Assembly (NCBI GenBank): GCA_046155885.1
Contig: JBJXFU010000187.1
Coordinates: 1-28,951 of the forward strand
Direction: 5' to 3'
Length of the DNA: 28,951 nt
Source: JAOADN01 sp046155885
GTDB taxonomy: Bacteria > Pseudomonadota > Alphaproteobacteria > Rhodobacterales > Rhodobacteraceae
Numbering within the stretch: position 1 is the stretch's first letter; every line of letters begins with the position of its first letter. Of the stretch, positions 1 to 7,375 are shown piece by piece. The position numbers and the translations under genes are program-made. Below the pieces are notes generated by a model. The model was not told where the DNA came from. It ran no database searches and worked only from the letters and a program-made list of their open reading frames with translations.

Positions 1-111
1 GCCGCAAGAACCTACGATGCCCTCTGGAAACAGGTCGGCAAAGTCTGCGACCTCTTCCTTCCGCAGGAATGCAAAAACTACTTCAGGGCCGCAGGATATG
101 GTCCGGATTAA
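1..111 (+). mobile_element. IS630-family transposase, C-terminal fragment (cut by window edge)
   Basis: Frame 1 is open from the first base to a TAA at 109-111 and encodes 36 residues. They end in the sequence around QECKNYFRAAGY, preceded by ALWKQVGKVCDLF. An 'ECxNYFxAAGY' tail following 'LWxxxGxxxDxF' is, as I know it, typical of the C-terminus of IS630/Tc1-mariner-type DDE transposases. The catalytic domain would lie to the left, outside the window, so I cannot say whether the element is intact. The right terminal inverted repeat should lie within about 112-200, but it cannot be defined without the left end. Family assignment rests on the short tail only. Confidence 0.7.
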
Positions 112-203
112 AGGCGACTTGCTCTAACTCCGACGTATCGGGGCGCCCCTCCCCGGCCGTGCGACGGGGCACCCGAGGCCGATCCGGGAAGGGGCACCCC
201 ACT

Positions 204-599
204 CTACAGAACGGTCAGGACGATCCCCATGATCGTGCAGCCGACGACGGCATTGGCGCTGTCGATCCACCAGAGCGCGAATGTCCGTTGTCCGAAGGCG
301 TAGTTCATCGCCACCCAGGGCGTGATGAAGAATGCCCCGATCCCGGCCCCGCCCATGATTCCTTCGAGGATCGTATCGAGGCCCGAGGTCGCGAAAACGT
401 GCCGCATCATCCCGGCCACCAGCACCATCGCCACGGCGCCGATCACCATCGGAGTCGGGCTTGCGCCCGCCTCGGGGCGGCCGTCCGGCCCGGCCTTTAT
501 CCCTGCCGCCTCCATCCAGCGCTGTGCCATCCGCATGTACCAGAAGGCCCCGAACCCGAAGGCCGCCGCGGCCGCCACGATCACCTTTAGGATTTCCAT
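204..599 (-). CDS. DUF1761-family integral membrane protein
   Basis: 131 residues, ATG start with a purine-rich ribosome site (GGAAGGGAAAGCG) just upstream. Four hydrophobic segments are visible: about residues 1-22, 50-70, 80-104 and 108-131. The last ends at the C-terminus with no soluble tail. The family pattern is an N-terminal helix ending in FGFGAFWY, then a loop of about 25 polar residues, then three closely packed helices containing MNYAFGQRTFALWWID. Length and layout match DUF1761 proteins, whose function is unknown. It lies 29 bp downstream of the EVE-domain gene on the same strand and may be the last gene of the tsaD-gpsA-YciI-EVE transcription unit, although it has its own good ribosome site. 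Confidence 0.75.
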   Translation of the reverse strand: MEILKVIVAAAAAFGFGAFWYMRMAQRWMEAAGIKAGPDGRPEAGASPTPMVIGAVAMVLVAGMMRHVFATSGLDTILEGIMGGAGIGAFFITPWVAMNYAFGQRTFALWWIDSANAVVGCTIMGIVLTVL

Positions 600-628
600 C
601 GCTTTCCCTTCCAGTCCCTGCCTGCCCG

Positions 629-1048
629 TCAGGGCGCGACTCCGCCAAGTTCACAGACTACGCGCCATTCCGCCGGGGTGACAGGCTGCACGGAAAGACG
701 TGTGTTGTTCACCAGCACCATCGCCGCCAGCCGCGGATCGGCCCGGCACACCTCGAGCGTCACCGGCCGCGCGAAGGGGCGCAGCGCACGGATGTCGACG
801 CAATCCCAGCGGGAATCATCCGTCGTGCTGTCGGGGTGCGAGGTGGCGATCACCTCGACGATGCCAACGATCTCTTTGCCGATGTTCGAGTGGTAGTAGA
901 ATCCAAGATCGCCCACCTGCATCGCCCGCATGTTGTTGCGGGCCTGGTAGTTCCGGATCCCGTGCCACTCTTCGCCCGCCGCACCCCTGGCGACCTGCCG
1001 ATCCCAACTCCAGACATCCGGTTCGGACTTGAAAAGCCAGTAGGCCAT
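629..1048 (-). CDS. EVE-domain protein (PUA-like modified-base binding fold)
   Basis: 139 residues if started at the ATG at 1048, whose first base is shared with the TGA of the upstream YciI gene (TGATG, one-base overlap). This start also places MAYWLFKSEP, the usual EVE N-terminus, at the beginning. A longer version from 1069 would add seven residues inside YciI. Recognisable elements are WLFKSEPxxWSWDRQ, GIRNYQARNNMRAMQVGDLGFYYHSN and the central IVGIVEV strand. EVE domains are PUA-related and have been linked to binding of modified nucleobases (for example 5-methylcytosine in eukaryotic relatives); the bacterial role is mostly unknown. A stand-alone EVE gene next to tsaD/gpsA in this group suggests a housekeeping role, perhaps RNA- or DNA-modification related (inference). 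Confidence 0.9.
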   Translation of the reverse strand: MAYWLFKSEPDVWSWDRQVARGAAGEEWHGIRNYQARNNMRAMQVGDLGFYYHSNIGKEIVGIVEVIATSHPDSTTDDSRWDCVDIRALRPFARPVTLEVCRADPRLAAMVLVNNTRLSVQPVTPAEWRVVCELGGVAP

Positions 1049-1317
1049 CAGCCGATCGCCTTCTTCCATTCGTTGATTTCCACGCTTCGGAACAGGCCGG
1101 CCACCGCATAGGGGTCCCGGGCCGCCCAGGCCCCGGCTGCGGCGACATCGGCCACATCCAGAACGATCAGCGACCCGCGCATCTCGCCGTCTTCGATCAG
1201 CGGGCCGGCCATCTTCACCACGGCGGTGACCTCGATATAGGCCAGGTGCGCGGCGCGGGTGTCGAGGCGGGTCTGAAGATGGCCCGGCTTGTCCCGGCAG
1301 ACCAGTGCAACGAGCAT
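1048..1317 (-). CDS. YciI-family protein
   Basis: 89 residues. The sequence starts MLVALVCRDKPGHLQTRLDTRAAHLAYI and contains the features of the YciI dimeric ferredoxin-like fold: a conserved His in RAAHLAYI (around residue 24), the GPL(I/L)xDG turn near residue 39 (GPLIEDG), the SLIVLDVAD strand, and the C-terminal DPYAVAGLF segment, which corresponds to the family's 'DPF..AGL' motif. Some YciI-like proteins act in dehalogenation or lactone chemistry, but most have no assigned activity. It begins 4 bp after the gpsA stop and overlaps the EVE start by one base, so it is surely co-translated with both. Confidence 0.85.
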   Translation of the reverse strand: MLVALVCRDKPGHLQTRLDTRAAHLAYIEVTAVVKMAGPLIEDGEMRGSLIVLDVADVAAAGAWAARDPYAVAGLFRSVEINEWKKAIG

Positions 1318-1321
1318 CCTG

Positions 1322-2281
1322 TCACTCCGTCGTCAGGGGGCGGGCCATCAGCGCCGCCACAGCCTCGCCCAATGCCAGCCGCCCGTCAATCAGCCCCGCG
1401 ACCGCGCCGGTGACCGGCAACGCCACGCCATGCGTCCGGGCCACTTCAAGCGCGGCGCGGGCGGTCGCCACGCCTTCGACGGTCAATCCGGCGTCCGGCG
1501 CCGTGCCCGACCCGATGGCAAGGCCATAGCGGAAATTGCGCGATTGCGGCGAGGTCGCCGTCAGGATCAAGTCGCCCAGACCCGAAAGCCCCGAAAGCGT
1601 CTCGGCCCGCGCGCCCAGCGCAATGGCCAGGCGGGTCATCTCGGCGAAACCCCGTGTCACCAGTGCGGCCCGCGCGCTGTCACCGAACCCGGCGCCAACC
1701 ACCACGCCAGAGGCGATGGCAATGACGTTCTTCAAAGCCCCGCCCAACTCCACCCCCGCCACATCCGTACTGCGGTAGACCCGAAGATCAGGCGTCGAAA
1801 GCAGCCGTTGCAGGTTGGCGCCCCGCGCATCGTCGCGGCAGGCGAGCGTCAGCGCCGTGGGCATGCCGCGCGCGATGTCGGCGGCGAAGCTCGGGCCGGA
1901 CAGCACCGCCGCGACGGCCCCGGGATGCGCCCGGGCGATCAGGCCGGAGGGGCCGAGGCCGCTGGTCAGGTCGATGCCCTTGGCGCAGGCCACGAGGGCG
2001 TGGTCGCCGGGTTCGGGCAGGTGCGAAAGCAGGCCGGGAAGCGCCGTCATCGGCACCGCGAGAAGCAGGACCGGCGCGGCCGCTTTGCCGATTTCGGCCG
2101 TAACAGACACGCTTTCGGGCAGGCGGGCGTCGGGAAGGTAGCGAAGGTTCCGGCGGCCCCGGGCCAGTTCCGCCGCGCATTCCGGGTCGCGCGCCCAGAG
2201 CACTACCTCGCGGCCGGCACGGCCGAGCGCGATGGCCAGGGCGGTGCCGAAGGCGCCCGCGCCAAGGACGCCGATCCTCAT
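1322..2281 (-). CDS. gpsA: NAD(P)-dependent glycerol-3-phosphate dehydrogenase
   Basis: 319 residues, the usual length. It reduces dihydroxyacetone phosphate to sn-glycerol-3-phosphate for phospholipid synthesis in the cytoplasm. Visible motifs: N-terminal Rossmann loop GAGAFGTALA (residues 7-16), the CAKGID segment with Lys101, SGPSFA (128-133), catalytic Lys184 in GALKNVIAIASG, and GLGDLILTAT (235-244) in the helical substrate domain. The start is fixed by the ATGA overlap with the tsaD stop (ATG at 2281-2279). Any longer reading would run backwards through tsaD. The pairing with tsaD and YciI is, as far as I know, common in Rhodobacterales. Confidence 0.96.
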   Translation of the reverse strand: MRIGVLGAGAFGTALAIALGRAGREVVLWARDPECAAELARGRRNLRYLPDARLPESVSVTAEIGKAAAPVLLLAVPMTALPGLLSHLPEPGDHALVACAKGIDLTSGLGPSGLIARAHPGAVAAVLSGPSFAADIARGMPTALTLACRDDARGANLQRLLSTPDLRVYRSTDVAGVELGGALKNVIAIASGVVVGAGFGDSARAALVTRGFAEMTRLAIALGARAETLSGLSGLGDLILTATSPQSRNFRYGLAIGSGTAPDAGLTVEGVATARAALEVARTHGVALPVTGAVAGLIDGRLALGEAVAALMARPLTTE

Positions 2282-3375
2282 GCCTTCGCCCCCTTCTTCC
2301 CCGATCCCAGGATGGGCGGGGCCCTTTCGTCCAGCGGCCAGCGCGGCCGGGCGGCAAGGTCCATGCCGTCGGTCAGCCCAAGCCGAAGCCGCTCGATTCC
2401 CGCCCATGCGATCATCGCGGCGTTGTCCGTGCAAAGACTGAGCGGCGGCGCCAGAAAGCGCAGGCCCCGAGCCTCTGCGACTGCGGAAAGACGCGTCCGG
2501 ATCGCCCGGTTCGCGGCCACGCCGCCGGCAACGGCGATGGTGGGATCGGGCGGCGCGGCCTTAAGGTAAAGCGAAATCGCCCGGTCGGACTTTTCGCCCA
2601 GCACATCCGTCACAGCCGCCTGAAACGCCGCGCAGATATCCGCACGGCCGGTTTCCGTCAGCGTTCCGCCCGGTCCGGCGATCTCGTCGCGAAGCCGCAG
2701 CACGGCCGTCTTCAGCCCCGAGAACGACAGGTCGCACCCTTCCCGGTCGAGAAGCGGCCTTGGCAGTCTGAACCGTGCCGCATCCCCCCTGGCCGCTTCG
2801 GTCTCCACACTCGGCCCGCCCGGCATCGGCAGGCCGAGGATCTTCGCCGTCTTGTCGAACGCTTCGCCCGGCGCATCGTCGATCGTACCGCCGAGCCGCC
2901 GGAAGCGGTCCGGCGCCTCGGCGATCAGGAACTGGCAATGCCCGCCGGAAACCAGAAGGACGAGGTAGGGAAACGCCACCCCGTCGGTCAGCCGTGCGGT
3001 CAGCGCGTGCCCGGCAAGGTGATTGATCCCGATGATCGGCAGGCCCGCCCCGGCGGCGATGCCCTTGGCGCACATCACCCCGGCGACCACGCCGCCGATC
3101 AGCCCCGGGCCGGCGGTGACCGCGACCGCGCCGAGATCGCCCAGCGACAGCCGCGCCTCGCCAAGCGCGGCTTCGACGCAGAGGTCGAGGCGTTCCGCAT
3201 GGGCGCGCGCCGCGATTTCGGGGACAACTCCGCCGAAGGCCGAATGCAGCCTGTCCTGGCCCCAGACGACCGAGGACAGGATTTCGCGGGTCCCGTCTTC
3301 GCCCAGCCGGACGATCGCGGCGGCGGTATCGTCGCAGCTGCTTTCCAGCCCCAGAACGGTGACGGGCATTTTCAT
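2278..3375 (-). CDS. tsaD: tRNA N6-adenosine threonylcarbamoyltransferase TsaD
   Basis: About 365 residues. TsaD transfers the threonylcarbamoyl group to A37 of ANN-decoding tRNAs, working with TsaB and TsaE (not in this window). Visible elements: LGLESSCDDTAAAIV at the N-terminus, the iron-binding HLAGH (HxxxH), LLVSGGHCQF, the DDAPGEAFDKTAKILGLPMPGGP block, SFSGLKTAVL, AGGVAANR and CTDNAAMIAWAG with the third metal ligand Asp. ATG codons at 3393, 3375 and 3369 are all possible; none has a strong ribosome site. I prefer 3375 because homologues usually begin a few residues before LG(I/L)ESSCDDT. It overlaps gpsA by 4 nt and is divergent from hemD. By coincidence a substrate class of this enzyme, a tRNA-Thr, is encoded 3.7 kb away. 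Confidence 0.95.
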   Translation of the reverse strand: MKMPVTVLGLESSCDDTAAAIVRLGEDGTREILSSVVWGQDRLHSAFGGVVPEIAARAHAERLDLCVEAALGEARLSLGDLGAVAVTAGPGLIGGVVAGVMCAKGIAAGAGLPIIGINHLAGHALTARLTDGVAFPYLVLLVSGGHCQFLIAEAPDRFRRLGGTIDDAPGEAFDKTAKILGLPMPGGPSVETEAARGDAARFRLPRPLLDREGCDLSFSGLKTAVLRLRDEIAGPGGTLTETGRADICAAFQAAVTDVLGEKSDRAISLYLKAAPPDPTIAVAGGVAANRAIRTRLSAVAEARGLRFLAPPLSLCTDNAAMIAWAGIERLRLGLTDGMDLAARPRWPLDERAPPILGSGKKGAKA

Positions 3376-3449
3376 CGGCGGGCGCAGTTGCATGGCGGGT
3401 GACCGGCAGGTAACACCGGGCGCGACCCATCACAATCCCGAGGCGCCAG

Positions 3450-4175
3450 GTGGCGGACCGGCCGGATCCTCGCCCCACCCTGCTTCTGACACGGCCCGGG
3501 GATCGCGGCGAACGGTTTTCCGCCTTGTTCCGCGCCCGTTTCGGGGCCGACTGGCCGGTGATCCTTTCGCCCCTCGGCCGAACCCGTATCCTGCCGCTTC
3601 CGGCCCGTCTGCCGCCGTTCACGACACTCGTCTTCACGTCCGAGGCCGGGGTCGAAGCCTTTGCCGGCCAGCGGGCCGACCGTTCCGCGCCGGCCTGGTG
3701 CGTCGGCCCGCGCACGGCCGAAGCGGCCCGGGACGTGGGCTTCACGGCGCTGGAAGGGCCGGGGGACGCGCCGGGCCTGGCCGCGCGGATGGCCGAGGCG
3801 GGTGTGGCGGGGCCCTGCCTGCACGTAAGGGGCGCAGATGTCGCCTTCCCGCTTGCCGATACGCTCAGTCGCGGCGGGATAGAGACACGCGAGGTCGTGG
3901 CCTACGAACTCGAATCGCTTCCGCCAACGGTCGCGGCCCGGCGGTTGCTGGAGGCCCCTTGGCCCGTGTTGCTGCCGCTTTTCTCACCCCGGTCGGCCCG
4001 CCTGGCGGCCGCTGCCCTGCTTCCGGCGCGCGCGCCGCTCTTGATCGCCGCGCTCAGCGAACCCGTCGCGCGGGCCGCCCGGACGCTTCTGCCCGCCGCG
4101 CTTGCCGTCGCCGACCGCCCCGACGCCGACGCGATGCTTGACGCGCTTGCAGGTCTCTCTGCCGACGCCGCTTGA
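3450..4175 (+). CDS. hemD: Uroporphyrinogen-III synthase
   Basis: 241 residues from a GTG at 3450. HemD cyclises and inverts hydroxymethylbilane to uroporphyrinogen III in tetrapyrrole (heme, bacteriochlorophyll, cobalamin) synthesis. The family is poorly conserved. Supporting features are the N-terminal LLLTRPGDRGERF strand-loop, TLVFTSEAGVEAF (the 'FTSxNAV' motif of the first domain), the linker pattern CLHVRGADVAFPLADTLSRGGIETREVVAYE (HemD-type 'LRG...LAxxL...G..V....VY'), and FSPRSARLAAAAL, matching the 'FxSPSxxxxF' element. The downstream Mic60 and HemY neighbours strengthen the call. The hydroxymethylbilane synthase gene hemC, often beside hemD, is not here: only about 75 bp separate the tsaD and hemD starts. 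Confidence 0.85.
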   Translation: MADRPDPRPTLLLTRPGDRGERFSALFRARFGADWPVILSPLGRTRILPLPARLPPFTTLVFTSEAGVEAFAGQRADRSAPAWCVGPRTAEAARDVGFTALEGPGDAPGLAARMAEAGVAGPCLHVRGADVAFPLADTLSRGGIETREVVAYELESLPPTVAARRLLEAPWPVLLPLFSPRSARLAAAALLPARAPLLIAALSEPVARAARTLLPAALAVADRPDADAMLDALAGLSADAA

Positions 4176-4277
4176 GACGGCCCGGTTCGGCGACTAGATT
4201 GGGCCGGAGGCACCGAAGGGGACCGATCCCCCGGCGTCAGGACCGGCCGGCCTTCGGCGCAGTCAGGGGAACCGAGC

Positions 4278-5534
4278 GTGGCAAGAAGCAAGGCCTCCGA
4301 ACCCGCCGCCGACCCCGCAGCGGTGCCGCCGGAGAGCCGACCCATCGTTCCAGAGGATCAACCCGTCACCGCCGCCGGCGAAATGCCGGGGTCCGAAGGC
4401 GGCTTGGCTGCGGCCGGGGCCGCCTTGGCGGAAGATGAGCCTGCCGGAGACAACCCGGCGGACCCACCCCCGCCGCCCCGCCGCCGGGGCAGGGGCTTGC
4501 TTGGCACGGTCCTGGGCGGGGCCGCCGCCGCCGCGCTTGGCGCCGGGACCGTCATCTGGCTCGACGCGCAGGGATGGTTGCCCGGCGTCCACTCGGCGGA
4601 TGAAGCCGCCGCCATCGCTTCGGCGAAGGCGCAGGGCGAGGCGATCGCCGACTTGAGGCGCGAACTCGATGCGCTCACGACCGGGATCGCCGACCTGCGC
4701 GGCAAGCTGCCGGACCCCGCAGCGGCCGCCGACCTTGACCTGCGCCTGTCCGCGCTGGCCGAGCGCTTCGGGCCCGTCGCCTCGGCACAATCGGAATTCC
4801 CGGCATCGCTCGCGGCGCTCGACGAACGCCTGACGGCGCTCGAACAGGCCCCTTCCCCGGGCATCGCGGGTGCGCCGGCCCAAAGCGCGCCGCAGCTCGA
4901 CGAGATGCGCCGGCTGGCCGAAGAGCAAAAGGCGGCGGCGGCAGAGGCCGAAAAGCGCCTTGCCGAAACCGCTGCCGAAGCCGAGGCGCGCCTCCGCGCT
5001 GCCGAAGCCGAGGCCGTTCGTCTCAAGGCAGAAGCCGAAGCCACGGCGAAGACGGCATCCGCGCGGGCGGCGCTCAGCCACCTTCAGGCGGCCCTGGAAA
5101 GCGGCGCGCCGATCGAGCCCCCGCTGGCCGACCTCGCCGCGGCCGGGGTCGCCATTCCGCAATCCCTTGCCGATCAGTCCGGCGGCGTCCCGAGCGCCGA
5201 AGCGCTGAAGGCGGGCTTCCCCGAAGCGGCCCGCGCCGCGCTGGCGCTTTCCCTGCGCGAAACCGCGGGCGAAGGGGTCCTGAGCCGCGCGCTGGCCTTC
5301 ATCCGGGCGGAAACGGGCGCCCGTTCGCTTTCGCCGCGCGCCGGCGATGACCCGGACGCGATCCTTTCACGGGCCGAGGCGGCGCTCGATTCAGGCGACC
5401 TTGCCGGCGCGATCGCCGAGATATCGGCGCTTCCGCAGGCCGGCCGGGACCGGATGGCCGAATGGCTGGGGCTTGCCCAGCGCCGCATCGCCGCGCTGGA
5501 CGCGCTGAAGGCTCTCTCAGAGAGCATGGACTGA
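4278..5534 (+). CDS. Alphaproteobacterial mitofilin / Mic60-like inner-membrane protein
   Basis: 418 residues from a GTG preceded by AGGGGA. Residues 1-72 are acidic, proline/alanine-rich and probably cytoplasmic. Residues 74-95 form the single membrane helix, after an RRRGRG basic patch. Residues about 105-260 are a long Ala/Glu/Leu-rich coiled coil (repeated AEAEKRLAETAAEAEARL-like heptads). The last 130 residues resemble the conserved mitofilin domain, including GAPIEPPLADLAAAGV, the KAGFPEAARAAL helix and a terminal segment with MAEWLGLAQRRIAALDALKAL. Established knowledge: alphaproteobacterial Mic60 lies beside hemD/hemY-type genes and shapes intracytoplasmic or cristae-like membranes. 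The position between hemD and the HemY protein fits that pattern. Coding bias is extreme (Ala over 20%), which is normal for the family. Confidence 0.85.
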   Translation: MARSKASEPAADPAAVPPESRPIVPEDQPVTAAGEMPGSEGGLAAAGAALAEDEPAGDNPADPPPPPRRRGRGLLGTVLGGAAAAALGAGTVIWLDAQGWLPGVHSADEAAAIASAKAQGEAIADLRRELDALTTGIADLRGKLPDPAAAADLDLRLSALAERFGPVASAQSEFPASLAALDERLTALEQAPSPGIAGAPAQSAPQLDEMRRLAEEQKAAAAEAEKRLAETAAEAEARLRAAEAEAVRLKAEAEATAKTASARAALSHLQAALESGAPIEPPLADLAAAGVAIPQSLADQSGGVPSAEALKAGFPEAARAALALSLRETAGEGVLSRALAFIRAETGARSLSPRAGDDPDAILSRAEAALDSGDLAGAIAEISALPQAGRDRMAEWLGLAQRRIAALDALKALSESMD

Positions 5535-5547
5535 AAAGGCCGCACCA

Positions 5548-6996
5548 GTGCTTTGGTCATTCCTCAAGATCGTGACGTTCGTCGCCCTTGTCGCCGCCCT
5601 GACGCTTGGGGCCACGACGCTGATGGAAACCGGCGGCGGGGTGCGCATTGCCGTGGCGAACCTGGAGCTTACCTTCGGGCCGGTGCAGACGGTGATCGCC
5701 GCGATGGCGCTTGTCGCGGCTATCTGGCTGCTGATGAAGATCGTAGGATTTCTGGTGGCCGTTCTGCGTTTTCTGACCGGCGACGAAACCGCGATTTCCC
5801 GCTACTTCGACCGCAACCGGGAACGCCGCGGCTATCAGGCCCTGGCCGAGGGGATGATCGCCATCGCCTCGGGCGAAGGCAAGGTCGCGCTGGCCAAGGC
5901 CGCGCGTGCCGAGCGCTATCTCGGCCGTCCTGATCTGACCGACCTGCTTTCGGCACAGGCGGCGGAACTCGCCGGCGACACCCGGGCCGCGACCGAGGTC
6001 TACAAGCGCCTGCTGGCCGACGACCGCACCCGCTTTGCCGGCATTCGCGGACTGATGCGCCAGAAGCTGACCGAGGGCGATACCGGGACGGCCCTGAAAC
6101 TGGCGGAAAAGGCCTTCGCCCTGAAGCCCCGCAATCCGGAGGTTCAGGACGCGCTTCTGAAACTTCAGACCGAGGCCGGGAACTGGAAGGACGCCCGGGC
6201 CGTGCTGGGCGCGAAGGCCAGGCAAGGGTTGTTGCCGCGCGATGTGCACCGGCGGCGCGACGCGATCATGGCGCTTCAGGAAGCCAAGGGAATCCTTGCC
6301 GAATCTGCCTCGGTGGAGGCGCGGGAAGCGGCGATCTCGGCCAACAAGGCCTCGCCCGACCTTATTCCGGCGGCGGTGATGGCGGCGGAGGGGTACGTGG
6401 CCAAGGGCAAGCCGCGCTATGCCGAGCGGCTGCTGAAGAAAGCCTGGGAGGCGCAGCCGCATCCCGACCTGGCCGCCGCCTTTGCGCGGATCGAGCCGGA
6501 GGAAACGCCGGCCGCGCGCCAGAAGCGGTTCCTGCCGCTGCTGAAGATCCGCGCGGACCATGACGAAACCCGGATGCTCGAGGCCGAGCTGATGATCGGG
6601 GCCGAGGATTTTCCCGGCGCGCGCCGGGCGCTCGGCAGCCTTCCCGAAACCCGCCCGACCGCACGGTCGCTTGCCATCATGGCCGCCGTGGAACGCGGCG
6701 AGGGGGCGGATGACGCGGTGGTTCGCGGCTGGCTCGCCAAGGCCCTGACCGCCAGCCGGGGCCCGCAATGGTGCTGCGATCGCTGCCAGAACATCATGCA
6801 CGACTGGGCCCCCGTCTGCGACAATTGCCAGGGATTCGACACGCTTAGCTGGCGCGAACCGGCACATGGCGGGGTGCCGATGCCGAACGGCGCCGATATG
6901 CTGCCGCTGATCGTCGGGCGCCCGGCTGGTGCCCGGCCGGCTTCCGGGGGCGCCGGCGACCCCGCTTCGGAAACCCCGGACGAGCGGGCGGTTTAG
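5548..6996 (+). CDS. hemY: HemY-family TPR membrane protein with C-terminal zinc ribbon
   Basis: 482 residues from a GTG 13 bp after the Mic60 stop. Two N-terminal membrane helices (about residues 3-25 and 45-75) bracket a short periplasmic loop containing GGGVRIAVANLELTFGP, which matches the HemY N-terminal domain. Residues about 100-400 are helical TPR-like repeats (for example GDTGTALKLAEKAFALKPRNPEVQDALL). The C-terminus holds Cys410-x2-Cys413 and Cys424-x2-Cys427, a rubredoxin/zinc-ribbon layout like that of the E. coli TPR protein LapB. This is not the protoporphyrinogen oxidase also named HemY. In proteobacteria this family is genetically linked to heme synthesis, but its biochemical role is unsettled. 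A 25-residue disordered tail rich in Pro, Gly and Ala follows the ribbon. Confidence 0.88.
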   Translation: MLWSFLKIVTFVALVAALTLGATTLMETGGGVRIAVANLELTFGPVQTVIAAMALVAAIWLLMKIVGFLVAVLRFLTGDETAISRYFDRNRERRGYQALAEGMIAIASGEGKVALAKAARAERYLGRPDLTDLLSAQAAELAGDTRAATEVYKRLLADDRTRFAGIRGLMRQKLTEGDTGTALKLAEKAFALKPRNPEVQDALLKLQTEAGNWKDARAVLGAKARQGLLPRDVHRRRDAIMALQEAKGILAESASVEAREAAISANKASPDLIPAAVMAAEGYVAKGKPRYAERLLKKAWEAQPHPDLAAAFARIEPEETPAARQKRFLPLLKIRADHDETRMLEAELMIGAEDFPGARRALGSLPETRPTARSLAIMAAVERGEGADDAVVRGWLAKALTASRGPQWCCDRCQNIMHDWAPVCDNCQGFDTLSWREPAHGGVPMPNGADMLPLIVGRPAGARPASGGAGDPASETPDERAV

Positions 6997-7037
6997 GGCT
7001 ACACTCACCCGAAATATGGTGCTATCAGGCGCGCCAC

Positions 7038-7113
7038 GCCGCACTAGCTCAGCTGGTAGAGCACATCATTCGTAATGATGGGGTCGGGGGTTCGAATCCC
7101 TCGTGCGGCACCA
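7038..7113 (+). tRNA. tRNA-Thr (anticodon CGU)
   Basis: 76 nt with encoded CCA (7111-7113). Acceptor arm GCCGCAC pairs with GTGCGGC (7103-7109), with discriminator A at 7110. The D arm is GCTC/GAGC, the anticodon stem CATCA/TGATG, and the loop TTCGTAA gives anticodon CGU, reading ACG (Thr). The T arm is GGGGG/CCCTC (one G-U pair) around TTCGAAT. The overall sequence closely resembles bacterial tRNA-Thr(CGU) such as E. coli thrW. It begins 42 bp after the hemY stop and could be read from it or from its own promoter. The 3' end is duplicated immediately downstream. Confidence 0.97.
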
Positions 7114-7132
7114 GACCGGCGGCACCAGACCG
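7105..7132 (+). repeat. 14-bp tandem duplication of the tRNA-Thr 3' end
   Basis: GCGGCACCAGACCG at 7105-7118 (last six acceptor/discriminator bases, CCA, and five following bases) is repeated exactly and immediately at 7119-7132. Duplicated tRNA 3' ends are typical scars of site-specific integration, but this copy is short, adjacent rather than distant, and no integrase is present in the window. It could equally be replication slippage. Confidence 0.8.
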
Positions 7133-7146
7133 GGTCTGTGCCGGTC
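7114..7146 (+). terminator. GC-rich stem-loop just after tRNA-Thr (possible terminator)
   Basis: GACCGGC (7114-7120) pairs with GCCGGTC (7140-7146), and inside it CAGAC (7126-7130) pairs with GTCTG (7134-7138) around a CGG loop. A five-base bulge on the left and a single T on the right separate the two stems. No T-run follows, so a standard intrinsic terminator is not proven. It may serve 3' processing or termination of the tRNA transcript. The structure partly consists of the duplicated tRNA 3' end. Confidence 0.4.
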
Positions 7147-7316
7147 GGGGATGGCGGACTTCGGAACATCGCGAAATGTGGCGAACTGGCGGGCGGCCGG
7201 GGGTACCCGGGGGCCTGCCTTGGCGTCTTGCAAGCCCTTGCGGGCGCTGCATTAACGGCTGGTCTCCGCACCGTTCGCAGGGTGCCAGCAACCGCCCAGC
7301 ACTATGCCAGCAATAT

Positions 7317-7334
7317 GCCATACGATCGTATGGC
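7317..7334. promoter_or_regulatory. Perfect 18-bp palindrome in tRNA/amidase interval
   Basis: GCCATACGATCGTATGGC is its own reverse complement. It lies in the interval 7114-7375, between the 3' end of tRNA-Thr and the 3' end of the convergent amidase gene, so no recognised gene starts beside it. The rest of the interval contains two TGCCAGCAA direct repeats (7283-7291, 7305-7313) and, just downstream of the palindrome, TTAACC twice (TTAACCGTTAACC), resembling CtrA half-sites. No credible ORF was found there. A protein-binding site is the natural reading; its purpose is unknown. Confidence 0.5.
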
Positions 7335-7375
7335 TTTGGGTGAATTAACCGTTAACCACTACCCCCGGCTCCGCC

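Noticed and set aside
141..150. GGGGCGCCCC palindrome as an IS end or terminator
   Set aside because: A 10-bp GC palindrome is common at this base composition and nothing else supports a function.
1289..2569. Long open frame on the plus strand, antisense to gpsA and tsaD (426 residues)
   Set aside because: Rich in Arg, Gly, His and Gln with no domain pattern; it is the reverse shadow of two clear genes in GC-rich DNA.
7335..7360. CtrA binding site at TTAACCGTTAACC
   Set aside because: The spacing is TTAA-N3-TTAA rather than the known TTAA-N7-TTAA, and no gene starts next to it.
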